Below are positions 14,192-22,514 of a stretch of DNA of 64,000 bases, piece after piece. The DNA is taken from contig NC_085068.1 in the NCBI RefSeq assembly GCF_963662255.1, positions 1,116,001 through 1,180,000 on the forward strand, written 5' to 3'. Made by a program: the position numbers and the translations under genes. The notes under the pieces are model-generated. The model had not been told where the DNA came from. It saw only the letters and a program-made list of their open reading frames with translations, and did not search any database. The first letter of the stretch is position 1. Each line of letters starts with the position of its first letter. This stretch comes from Cinclus cinclus (lineage: Eukaryota; Chordata; Aves; Passeriformes; Cinclidae).

Positions 14192-16732
14192 TCATGTAAC
14201 CGTCTCTAAGCACGAAGGAGGCGGTGTGTTCCCAGCCGGTTGTCCGTTCCTGGTCATAGCCTTCATTATTCTCCGGGTATGAATTCCTTCTCTGGTGATT
14301 ACTCCTAGAAGACATCTGTAAACTCCATACACAACTCCAATTAATATCAACAATATTATTGCATATTGAACAATTGAGGATATCCAACCAGAGACCTGGA
14401 TCCCTAGAGAGCTGAATATTGCTCCAATCCAGTTATATTCCGCATCTTTTGCTATTTCCCTAGTTTTAGATTCAATATTCTCCAATTGATCTATATCTTT
14501 TTCTACTTCCTTTGTCACATTTGGGATATGAATACAGCAATGATCTGTCTTCCCATGCAGATATCCACAAACTCCATGCTCTCTTAGTAACAGCATATCT
14601 AATGCCATCCGGTTTTGCAATGTCATCCGAGTGGTTGCCTGTAATTGTGAATTTAAATCTTTAAATCCCTTCTTGGTGGCTGCTGCTAATCTTTCGGTCT
14701 GTCCCAGGAGTCTATACAACATTTCCCTATTTCGATATGTGGAGATAGGTGCAAATAAAGATTCTAGTGCCCATCCGAATTTTACTCCCCCTGACGGTTC
14801 ATGCCACTCATTTTCTTCAATAATGTCATCTCCTATGTCTCTCCTTTGCCTGGCCTGTATTTCTTGTTTATTAAGTTTAGATTGTTTCCAGAATGGACAT
14901 AAGGTAGGAACTCCTAAAGTTATTTGAGTTACCATCCCATCGATCGGTATATGAGTGGTCCATTTCCCATGTCCCATTACCCAGACCAAGTTACCAGGGC
15001 TTCTGATAGTGGTAGTTTTGCAATCTACTTGTTTGTTACCGGCCATCTCTCCCCTAATTGTATGATTGTACCCTCTACATTCACATCCCCACTTGAGTAA
15101 CACTCTTACTGGTACCAAACCTATTTCTGCTTCTGGAGTATCACAAGTAATAACTCGTGAACAATTCCATGTCTCTGTTGTCCCAGTTGATGTCCTCTGA
15201 GCTGTCTCTGTTGTTAATACTCTAGTATAGGTCTGGTTCTTATTTCCTGTCCATTCAATGCACCAATTCACAGTTCCTAGGTAACTATATGTCTCTAATA
15301 AACTTGGTCCCCAAATTGCTCCCCAATCGTCTTCTAAAGACTGTGATTGCGTAATGTTTTGACATACTTCTTCATTTCTTGTGCGTTTTACCTGCATCCA
15401 AACCTTATTACAGGGTTCCCTTATTGGTCCTTCCACAATGCATTTGTTCATTTTACTAACCCACGCATAGTAGCCTGGCATTTGCTGGCAATCTTTTTCC
15501 AACATATTCCTAATTAATTGGCATCCTTCCTTCTTTTCTACATACTCCTTTGGTATCAATTTACAACTCCAAGTAAAATCCACGAATGCCCTGGGTAAAG
15601 TTTTTACTGGGATGATTCCCCACGGTATCGGCTCCCCGGCTGCCTGTGGCAAAGGTAAACAGGCTGTAATCGAGGAAACATTCTGCACTTTACCAAAGTC
15701 CCGAATTAATCCTACTATCAAATTTTCCTGTTCCTGACTGCGGGGAAATGTTACATCTATGGCTCGAGTTCTTCTGTGAGTTCCTCTGATGCTATTAAGA
15801 TAAACTGCAGTTATTGCATGTCCCCGCCCACTATAGACCCCACGTTGGCCAGTGATTCCACCTCTCAAATGCGACCAAGCCCTGACGTTTCGTATTCCAA
15901 AGTCACCCATTTCTCCACATGAGACTATACACAAGTATCTACTTCCGAATTTCCCAATCTTCAGATCAGTAATATTTAACCATCCTCCTCCCACGGTTCC
16001 TTCGGACCACCAGCTAACTCCTTCGCTGATTTGATTCCACATTCCCTGAGAATTTTCCCTCCACCACTTAACTTGTATCCCATATTCACACTCGTTTTTC
16101 AATCGGAAAGTACAATTCATTCGCAAAGGAGGACTGTCCCACATGTCTACATAGGTTGAGGTTGGAATGACCTCAACATCCCCCTTCTTGGTACCATCCC
16201 CTAATAATGACATTACCCGTAATTTCAAGTTACCGTAGTCGAAACTATCTCTGATCCAGACTCCACATAAATACTTGTCTTCAGATCCCGAAGTTACATT
16301 TATCAATTGTAGGGTAGTGTTTCCCATTTGTGTTTTCATATCCCAAGTTGTGACAATACCTGTGTCTACCCAATCCATATCCTTTTTCCATCTTACATTG
16401 ACTTCTTCGGATCCAGCTCCCTGGTCATTGGTGAATGAACAAGTCAGATTTACATTCATTCCTTCAACCGCCATAGTCACCGGCTCTAGAACAGTAATCA
16501 CAACAGATTCATGAGTTAAAGTTACTTGACATGACATGATCAGTCCAATGATTAAGATGTAGGCCTTGGGTCGGTGGGTTTGGCTCGAATAACCATCTTG
16601 GTGGAAGACAGTGGCTGCACTTCCCAATGAGTAGGGACTTTCTTGATCCGGGTGTAGTGGATCCAGTTGTTGATGCCCTCGACTTTTGCCGCCGTGAAGG
16701 TTGTCATAATCACCTGACGTGGACCCTCCCAT
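14192..16732 (-). CDS. Envelope glycoprotein with two N-terminal Ig-like segments
   Basis: 846 codons, starting in good context (ATCATGG) inside the 3' end of pol. A ~57-residue lead precedes a hydrophobic signal core (58-67). Ig-like segment 1: C98, W115 and C156 in EDKYLCGVW. Ig-like segment 2: C207, W223 and C268 in GSRYLC, with an extra possible pair C215/C272. The rest of SU follows (about 300-631) with roughly 14 Cys but no CxxC, then a furin-type RQRR (628-631). The TM subunit has a heptad region, an LQNRMALD immunosuppressive-type segment (705-712), C722-x9-C732-C733, an anchor near 784-804 and a ~40-residue tail. At least ten N-glycosylation sequons are present. Gammaretroviral Envs are usually 550-680 residues, so the excess roughly equals the Ig-like part. 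Envelope identity is firm; the Ig call rests on motifs only. Confidence 0.9.
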   Translation of the reverse strand: MGGSTSGDYDNLHGGKSRGHQQLDPLHPDQESPYSLGSAATVFHQDGYSSQTHRPKAYILIIGLIMSCQVTLTHESVVITVLEPVTMAVEGMNVNLTCSFTNDQGAGSEEVNVRWKKDMDWVDTGIVTTWDMKTQMGNTTLQLINVTSGSEDKYLCGVWIRDSFDYGNLKLRVMSLLGDGTKKGDVEVIPTSTYVDMWDSPPLRMNCTFRLKNECEYGIQVKWWRENSQGMWNQISEGVSWWSEGTVGGGWLNITDLKIGKFGSRYLCIVSCGEMGDFGIRNVRAWSHLRGGITGQRGVYSGRGHAITAVYLNSIRGTHRRTRAIDVTFPRSQEQENLIVGLIRDFGKVQNVSSITACLPLPQAAGEPIPWGIIPVKTLPRAFVDFTWSCKLIPKEYVEKKEGCQLIRNMLEKDCQQMPGYYAWVSKMNKCIVEGPIREPCNKVWMQVKRTRNEEVCQNITQSQSLEDDWGAIWGPSLLETYSYLGTVNWCIEWTGNKNQTYTRVLTTETAQRTSTGTTETWNCSRVITCDTPEAEIGLVPVRVLLKWGCECRGYNHTIRGEMAGNKQVDCKTTTIRSPGNLVWVMGHGKWTTHIPIDGMVTQITLGVPTLCPFWKQSKLNKQEIQARQRRDIGDDIIEENEWHEPSGGVKFGWALESLFAPISTYRNREMLYRLLGQTERLAAATKKGFKDLNSQLQATTRMTLQNRMALDMLLLREHGVCGYLHGKTDHCCIHIPNVTKEVEKDIDQLENIESKTREIAKDAEYNWIGAIFSSLGIQVSGWISSIVQYAIILLILIGVVYGVYRCLLGVITREGIHTRRIMKAMTRNGQPAGNTPPPSCLETVT

Positions 16733-19700
16733 GATTCCTTCAAGGGGTCCGTGCTCCAGTTCTTTACATACACCCGGTCTCCTGGTTGGATGTCATGGAC
16801 TGGATTTTCCAGCGGCAGAGGGCGATTCCACTGCAAAGCACCTCTCAAAGCTGTAAGAGTCTTGTTAAGAGATAGAACATAGTTAAAGAGCATTTGGTCC
16901 CCAACCACGTGAGGATCACCTTTTAATGTTGTTGCATGATATGGTCTGCCATATAGTATTTCATATGGACTTACTCCTACCTTTTCCCTGGGTTTAATCC
17001 TGATTCTTAACAAAGCCAATGGTAATGCTTGCGGCCATTGAATCTTAGCTTCTTGACAGATTTTCTTAATCTGACCTTTCAATGTCTGATTCATTCTTTC
17101 TACCTGCCCACTTGATTGAGGTCTCCATGGGGTATGTAAATTCCATTTAACATCGAGCACTCGTGCTATGTTTTGTACTATTCCGGCCACAAAATGTGGT
17201 CCCCTATCTGATGAAATTCCCAGGGGTACTCCAAACCTAGGAATAATTTCCCTTAATAAGGTTTTGACCACCTCCTTAGCCTGGTTAGTTCTGCACGGAA
17301 AAGCCTCGGGCCATCCCGAAAAAGTACATACATATACCAGAAGGTATCTGTACCCTTGAGCCCTGGGCAACTCTGAAAAGTCAACTTGCCAATAATCACC
17401 TGGCTCTGGTCCTACCTGTAATTTTCCTAATTGAATCTGCTTCCTCACTACAGGATTGTTCTTTATACAGACTGGGCACATTGCATTAACTCGTTTAGCT
17501 AAAGTCAACATCTGGTTAGAAATGATTTCTTTCTTTAAAAATTTAACCAATACCTCTGCCCCCCAGTGGCATTTGTTGTGTTCTGCTTCTAAAATTATTT
17601 TCATGATCTTGACAGGTACTAATACTTGCCCTATGTCGGTCACATACCACCCTAACGCGTTCTTCTGGTCATTCACAAGTCTGGCCAGTCTTTCATCTTC
17701 TAAGGAGTAATCGGGCTTCTGCTCTAGGTGAGGAGTGACTGGGCTTACCTTTGTCGGAATCAATGCCAATTGTGTCCAAACCTCACGTGCCACTTTCCGA
17801 GCAGTAGCATCTGCTAGATTATTTCCTTGGAAAATTTTTCCTTCTTCCTTCTGATGTCCTCTCACATGCATTACTGCTACTGCAGCTGGTTTATGCACAG
17901 CATCCAAAAGAGATAGGATTTCGTTTCGATGTTTTATAGATGTCCCTTGAGAACTTAACAGTCCTCTTTCTTTCCATAATGCTCCATGGACATGCAGAAC
18001 TCCAAATGCATATTTAGAGTCAGTCCATATATTTACCTTCTTTCCTTGACTCAAAACCAAGGCGCGAATCAAAGCCACAATCTCTGCTTTCTGCGCTGAT
18101 GTTCCCGGGGTGAGGGCTTTAGCTTCCACGACCTGGAGAAGCGTTACCACCGCATAACCCGCATACCTGGTCCCATTCTCGACGAAACTGGATCCATCTG
18201 TAAACAGTTCCCAGTCCGGAGACTCCAATGGCACGTCTTTCAGGTCAGTGCGGCTAGCGAAGACTTGTTCAATGACTTCCACACAGTCGTGGGTCAATTC
18301 GCCTTCTTCCTGCTCACTGCGGAGAAATTCTGCTGGATTGATATGGTTAGTTACTTTTAGCTCAACATCATCTTGTTCCCTTAATATTGCTTGATATTGC
18401 AACATTCTGCTGGAGGACAGCCAATGCCCCCCTTTTTGTTCCAGAACTGTTATCACCATGTGAGGCACAAACACTTCTATTTTCTTACCCAAAGTCAATT
18501 TTCTTGATTCCTGAATCAATAGTACAGTAGCTGCCACGGCTCGCAAACAGGACGGCCATCCAGAGCTGACTGCATCTAGTTGTTTCGAAAAATAGCCGAC
18601 CGGACGCTTCCATGATCCCAACTTTTGCGTGAGTACTCCTAAAGCCAGTCTCTGTCTCTCATTTACATATAATTGAAAGTCCTTAGTTAAATCAGGTAGT
18701 CCCAATGCCGGGGCTTCTTTTAGTGCTTGCTTTAGCCCTTGGAACGCATTCTGCTGTGGCTTGTCCCACCGTAACTGTGTCTCTTTTAGTGCCTCATATA
18801 AGGGTTTGGCCAGGAGTCCGAAATTCGGTATCCACAGCCGGCACCATCCTACCATTCCTAGAAAGGATCTTAGTTCCTGATGATTTCGGGGAATAGGTAT
18901 GGTGCAGATGGCTTCAATTCTATTTGCTCCTAATCGCCTTACTCCTTGTGTTATTTCACAGCCCAAATATAACACACTTGTCCGGATGAGTTGGGCCTTT
19001 TCTTTCGAGACCCGATATCCAGCCTGGCCTAGCATGTTCAATAAGCTTATAGTTAAATTTAGGCAAATGTCCCTTTCTTCTGTGGCCAGAAAAATGTCAT
19101 CTACATATTGAAGTATTACATGAGAAAAGGGAGATTCTTTTACCTGTGTTGTTTTCCATTCCTCCAATTCCTTGGCTAACTGGTTCCCAAATATTGTGGG
19201 GGAATTCTTGAATCCTTGCGGAAGTCGTGTCCAAGTAAGCTGTTTCTTCCGGCCAGAGTCAGGGTCTTCCCACTCGAATGCAAAATATTTCCTACTTTCA
19301 AATGCCAGAGGGATGCAGAAGAAAGCATCTTTTAAATCAATTACTGTAAACCATTGAAATCTTTCAGACACAGATGTTAACAAAGTATAGGGGTTTGCCA
19401 CCACTGGGTGGATATCCTTGGTTATATTATTTATAGCTCTCAGATCCTGAACTAACCTATATTTACCATTGGGTTTTCGTACTGGAAAAATTGGGGTATT
19501 AAATTCTGAGTCACATTCTTGCAAAATACCTTGGATTAAGAATTGAGCAATCATGGGGGCTACTCCTTTCCTAGCTTCTAACTTAATCGGATATTGTCTA
19601 ATCCTTACCGGTTGGACTCCCTCCTTTAGCTCAACCACTACTGGTTGAGCTGCCTTAGACTTACCTGGAGTGCCGGTTTCCCAAACCCAAGGTACCACTG

Positions 19701-20094
19701 CCTGTTCAACCTCTTCAGGAATTGGGGTGGGCTCTACCTCCTTAATCACAAATAGTCTAGATATTTCTTTATCAGGAATTTCTAATTTCACTCGTCCTCC
19801 TTCAAATAATATTCTCACATTTAGAAGAGATAACAGATCCCTTCCAAACAGTGACTCTGGGCAATTAGGCATATACAGGAATTGATGATCAAATTCTTTT
19901 CCCCCGAATTTTATGTCTAACGGCTGCAAAAATGTCCTCTCTTCTACTTGCCCAGTTGCCCCTATTACTTGAATTTTTGCATCACTTAATAACCCTAATT
20001 TTGTATTCAAAACCGAATGTGTTGCTCCCGTATCAACTCTAAATTCTCGTTCTTGTCCCCCTACCTCCAATACTACCTTCAGATCCTGATCTAG
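16552..20094 (-). CDS. Pro-Pol polyprotein: protease, reverse transcriptase, RNase H, integrase
   Basis: This frame runs unbroken from the gag UGA for 1,180 codons and has no ATG at its head, as expected for a readthrough product. Numbering from the TTG at 20070: protease DTGA at 13-16; reverse transcriptase with LPQGFKNSP (283-291) and active site YVDD (322-325); RNase H with D625, E663, D684 and D754; integrase with zinc-binding H831-x3-H835 and C865-x2-C868; catalytic D897, D955 and E991 with 35 residues between the last two; and a C-terminal WEGP...WIHYTRIK segment typical of gammaretroviral integrases. All expected catalytic residues are present. The last ~180 bases overlap the start of env in another frame. 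Confidence 0.94.
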   Translation of the reverse strand, partial: LDQDLKVVLEVGGQEREFRVDTGATHSVLNTKLGLLSDAKIQVIGATGQVEERTFLQPLDIKFGGKEFDHQFLYMPNCPESLFGRDLLSLLNVRILFEGGRVKLEIPDKEISRLFVIKEVEPTPIPEEVEQAVVPWVWETGTPGKSKAAQPVVVELKEGVQPVRIRQYPIKLEARKGVAPMIAQFLIQGILQECDSEFNTPIFPVRKPNGKYRLVQDLRAINNITKDIHPVVANPYTLLTSVSERFQWFTVIDLKDAFFCIPLAFESRKYFAFEWEDPDSGRKKQLTWTRLPQGFKNSPTIFGNQLAKELEEWKTTQVKESPFSHVILQYVDDIFLATEERDICLNLTISLLNMLGQAGYRVSKEKAQLIRTSVLYLGCEITQGVRRLGANRIEAICTIPIPRNHQELRSFLGMVGWCRLWIPNFGLLAKPLYEALKETQLRWDKPQQNAFQGLKQALKEAPALGLPDLTKDFQLYVNERQRLALGVLTQKLGSWKRPVGYFSKQLDAVSSGWPSCLRAVAATVLLIQESRKLTLGKKIEVFVPHMVITVLEQKGGHWLSSSRMLQYQAILREQDDVELKVTNHINPAEFLRSEQEEGELTHDCVEVIEQVFASRTDLKDVPLESPDWELFTDGSSFVENGTRYAGYAVVTLLQVVEAKALTPGTSAQKAEIVALIRALVLSQGKKVNIWTDSKYAFGVLHVHGALWKERGLLSSQGTSIKHRNEILSLLDAVHKPAAVAVMHVRGHQKEEGKIFQGNNLADATARKVAREVWTQLALIPTKVSPVTPHLEQKPDYSLEDERLARLVNDQKNALGWYVTDIGQVLVPVKIMKIILEAEHNKCHWGAEVLVKFLKKEIISNQMLTLAKRVNAMCPVCIKNNPVVRKQIQLGKLQVGPEPGDYWQVDFSELPRAQGYRYLLVYVCTFSGWPEAFPCRTNQAKEVVKTLLREIIPRFGVPLGISSDRGPHFVAGIVQNIARVLDVKWNLHTPWRPQSSGQVERMNQTLKGQIKKICQEAKIQWPQALPLALLRIRIKPREKVGVSPYEILYGRPYHATTLKGDPHVVGDQMLFNYVLSLNKTLTALRGALQWNRPLPLENPVHDIQPGDRVYVKNWSTDPLKESWEGPRQVIMTTFTAAKVEGINNWIHYTRIKKVPTHWEVQPLSSTKMVIRAKPTDPRPTS

Positions 20095-20100
20095 TCAGCT
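20091..20100 (-). promoter_or_regulatory. Gag stop codon in readthrough context (UGA CUA G)
   Basis: Gag ends AGC UGA CUA G on the minus strand and the next codons continue in the same frame into protease. UGA followed by CUAG is an established context for efficient stop-codon readthrough in animal genes and some RNA viruses. Gammaretroviruses use readthrough, more often of UAG, to make Gag-Pol. The layout is seen directly; readthrough is inferred. Confidence 0.8.
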
Positions 20101-21879
20101 CTGATTTTGATAGTTGCCTAACACAAATGCCTGAGCGACATCTACCGGCCCCGTGGTAGCTCCTGCATTTCCCATAGGATTTACATTTCCCACATTACCC
20201 ATTCCCCATTTGACTGGACATTCATTTTTCCAGTGACCTAACTGTCTGCAGAAGGCGCATTGATTAGGACCCAATTTTCCTTGCCCCCCGAAGGGATTTC
20301 CCAATCCTCCCATTGCTCCCCTTCCCAAATTCTGCTGAATTATGCCCCTTCCTCGACCCATACCACCCCGGCCCCGTCCTCGTCCTCTTGGGCTTCCTCC
20401 CGTAGCGTGTTGCAATACTGCTAAAATATTTGCCTGATGTCTCTTTGCTGTCTCTTTTTCTCTATTATTATATACCTTCCATGCCACTTCTAGCATTTTC
20501 TCTAGGTTCCGAGTGTCCTCCCCTTCTAACTTTTGCAGCTTTTTCCTAATATCATCCTGAGATTGCCCCATAAAAATCAAAGCCAACTGTAATTTCCCTG
20601 CCTCCCCATCAACCTCTAAATTAGTAAATCTTCGTGCAGTTTCCTTCAGCCGCTCCAGGAATGCTGACGGGGACTCACTTTTATCCTGTCTTATGGAATA
20701 CAGTTTTGACCAATTCATTGTTTTTGGCATCCCCGTTCTAATCCCTTCTATTATTAATTCTTGATAAACTTGAAGTCTTTTCCAACCCCGACTGGTGTTA
20801 GGATCCCACCCGGGGTCCTCTCTCGGGACCAAGTCATTTAGAGTTCCATCCATCATTTGTACCCTCAACATTTCCCTGGCTCGTTCTGTCATTGCCCGTA
20901 ACACCATCTCTTTCTCAGTTGAATCCATCAAGGTATCTAGTAACACCTGTAAATCATTCCAATCAGGATTTTGTGTTTTTATTATCATTTTTACCACTCG
21001 AGCAACCTTGTCCGGATCCTCCCGGTATGACCCTGCTGCTTGTTTCCAAATTATCAGATCCCCAGGTGAGAACGGGACTTTAATAAACACCTTCTCACCC
21101 TGAGGTCCCATAGCTTCCCTTAAAGGGGCTATCAGTTGGGGTTTTTCCCTATTTTTCCTCCCTTGTCTAGTTCTTTCTGCAATAGGGGTTCTCGGTATAT
21201 TACGGGTATGACCGGGAGATGGCTCCCCAGGACAAGGTATTATCGATTCCTGGGAGCCCTTCCCCATTTCTGGGGTTTGTATTATTTCTCTTTCTTCTTT
21301 ATCACTATCTTCCTCTTCCGAAGCTAATTCTGCAGGAGGGGCACTAGGAGCTACAAGCAAAGATAGGTCCTCTTCCTGGCTTGTCAGCTTTGTCAAACAA
21401 CCATTACACCTATTCCTTTGCCTACAACCTTGACAATTTTGTTCCTCTACCTGTAATACCATAATACCACATTCTTTCTGCCATTCGGGTTTGCCTTTTA
21501 GGGTATAAAACAAATCCAAATAAGGAATCTCATCCCATTTTTCATTTTCCCGTAAAAACTGCATTAACGGGGATATCACACCAGGGTCAATAGACCCATT
21601 AAGGGGCCACCCCGAACTTCCAGTTTCATATTGTGGCCACCAATGATTACAATAATCAATCATCCTTTCCCTTTTTAACTCTTGATGGAACCCTTCTCTT
21701 TTCCAACGCCCCAACAAACATCCTAACGGAGTATTTTCCGGAACCTTTTCATTAGATTGAACCAAAGCTTTAAACGTTTTAAATGGCATCATAATAACAC
21801 AATCACACAATACTATCTCACAAACACACTTCCAACAGTCACGGCTACAACAGATATTGATTATCAAATTATTAACCAA
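20095..21879 (-). CDS. Gag polyprotein (class I retrovirus)
   Basis: The open frame is 594 codons. The first ATG sits inside the 37-bp repeat and gives a Cys-rich 29-residue lead-in; the paired ATGs at residues 30-31 (21792 and 21789) are the more likely start. Visible parts in order: matrix-like region (31-170) with a four-Cys cluster C149-x2-C152-x5-C158-x2-C161; a PSAP late-budding motif at 178-181; an acidic linker; gammaretroviral capsid (about 250-475) with VPFSPGDLIIWKQ near 268-280 and a major-homology-like segment near 404-421; an Arg/Gly-rich stretch (496-525); and one zinc knuckle C541-x2-C544-x4-H549-x4-C554. Neither likely start is followed by Gly, so the usual myristoylation signal is absent. 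The frame ends in UGA and continues in frame into pol. Confidence 0.93.
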   Translation of the reverse strand: MVNNLIINICCSRDCWKCVCEIVLCDCVIMMPFKTFKALVQSNEKVPENTPLGCLLGRWKREGFHQELKRERMIDYCNHWWPQYETGSSGWPLNGSIDPGVISPLMQFLRENEKWDEIPYLDLFYTLKGKPEWQKECGIMVLQVEEQNCQGCRQRNRCNGCLTKLTSQEEDLSLLVAPSAPPAELASEEEDSDKEEREIIQTPEMGKGSQESIIPCPGEPSPGHTRNIPRTPIAERTRQGRKNREKPQLIAPLREAMGPQGEKVFIKVPFSPGDLIIWKQAAGSYREDPDKVARVVKMIIKTQNPDWNDLQVLLDTLMDSTEKEMVLRAMTERAREMLRVQMMDGTLNDLVPREDPGWDPNTSRGWKRLQVYQELIIEGIRTGMPKTMNWSKLYSIRQDKSESPSAFLERLKETARRFTNLEVDGEAGKLQLALIFMGQSQDDIRKKLQKLEGEDTRNLEKMLEVAWKVYNNREKETAKRHQANILAVLQHATGGSPRGRGRGRGGMGRGRGIIQQNLGRGAMGGLGNPFGGQGKLGPNQCAFCRQLGHWKNECPVKWGMGNVGNVNPMGNAGATTGPVDVAQAFVLGNYQNQS

Positions 21880-22190
21880 TAAACCAACGGATACTGATTA
21901 TCGAATTATTAACCAACAAACCAACAGACACTGATTATCAAATCATCAACCAACAAACTAACAGACACTGATTATCAAATTATCAACCAACAAACCAACA
22001 GACAGTGATTATCAAATTACTAACCAATAAACCAACAGACACTAATTATCAAATTATTTAACCAACAAACCAACAGACAGTGATTATCAAATTATTAACC
22101 AATAAACCAACAGACACTAATTATCAAATTATTTAACCAACAAACCAACAGACAGTAATTATCAAATTATTAACCAATAAACCAATAATC
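21850..22190 (-). repeat. 37-bp tandem repeat in the proviral leader
   Basis: About nine copies of a 37-38 bp unit, containing elements such as CCAACAAACC and ACTGATTATCAAATTATTAA on the plus strand. Two copies have a one-base insertion (ATTATTTAACC). The tract lies between the splice donor and gag, where packaging and translation-control elements sit in retroviruses, and it overlaps the first codons of the longest gag frame. Its sequence is unrelated to the host satellite despite a similar period. Confidence 0.9.
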
Positions 22191-22491
22191 AACCAAACTT
22201 GCCACTTCTCGACGCCGCGAGGGGCAAGTGCCGATCCTGCGCAGCTTTCGCCGCGTCTAACGGTCGGGGCCTAGGCTTTACCAACCAGAGACGTCTTCTG
22301 CCCAACCCTGCGAGGATCGCCGCCTCGACTTATCAGGCAGGCACCTAAACCAAATAATAAAGCACCTTCGGGCTTACCTGTTACAGTTGTCCGTCAGGCG
22401 CGGGGTCGGGCGCGGGTCGATGACTCCCCAGGAATCACCTGGTGCCGGCGTGGAGTGGATCAGCTCGCGAACCGCCCCAGCCACCTCCGGA
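22191..22491 (-). other. GC-rich proviral leader
   Basis: The segment between the primer site and the 37-bp repeats is strikingly richer in G and C than the repeats and has several short self-complementary stretches, for example CTCG...CGAG near 22207-22220. It holds the splice donor. Packaging-signal structure is plausible by position but was not modelled. Confidence 0.5.
22376..22380 (-). promoter_or_regulatory. Candidate major splice donor
   Basis: The minus strand reads AACAG|GTAAGCCC, close to the consensus vertebrate 5' splice site, in the leader between primer site and gag. It would supply the spliced env mRNA. A possible acceptor with a pyrimidine-rich lead-in ending TCTTACAG lies near 16851-16858, upstream of the env start; that acceptor is speculative. 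Confidence 0.6.
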
Positions 22492-22509
22492 GTCCTGCCG
22501 CGGTCGCCA
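22492..22509 (-). promoter_or_regulatory. Candidate primer-binding site
   Basis: On the minus strand, five bases after the 5' LTR, lies an 18-mer starting TGGCGACC and ending GGAC. The first eight bases agree with my recollection of tRNA-Arg 3' ends, but about four central positions disagree. The five-base gap (GTTTT) from the LTR is longer than usual. The position is right for a primer site; the tRNA assignment is tentative. Confidence 0.45.
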
Positions 22510-22514
22510 AAAAC

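Noticed and set aside
21850..22190. Origin of the 37-bp leader repeats from the host satellite
   Set aside because: The period is similar but the sequences share no motif. The leader unit is A/T-rich with CCAACAAACC, while the satellite has TGTCACAATG.
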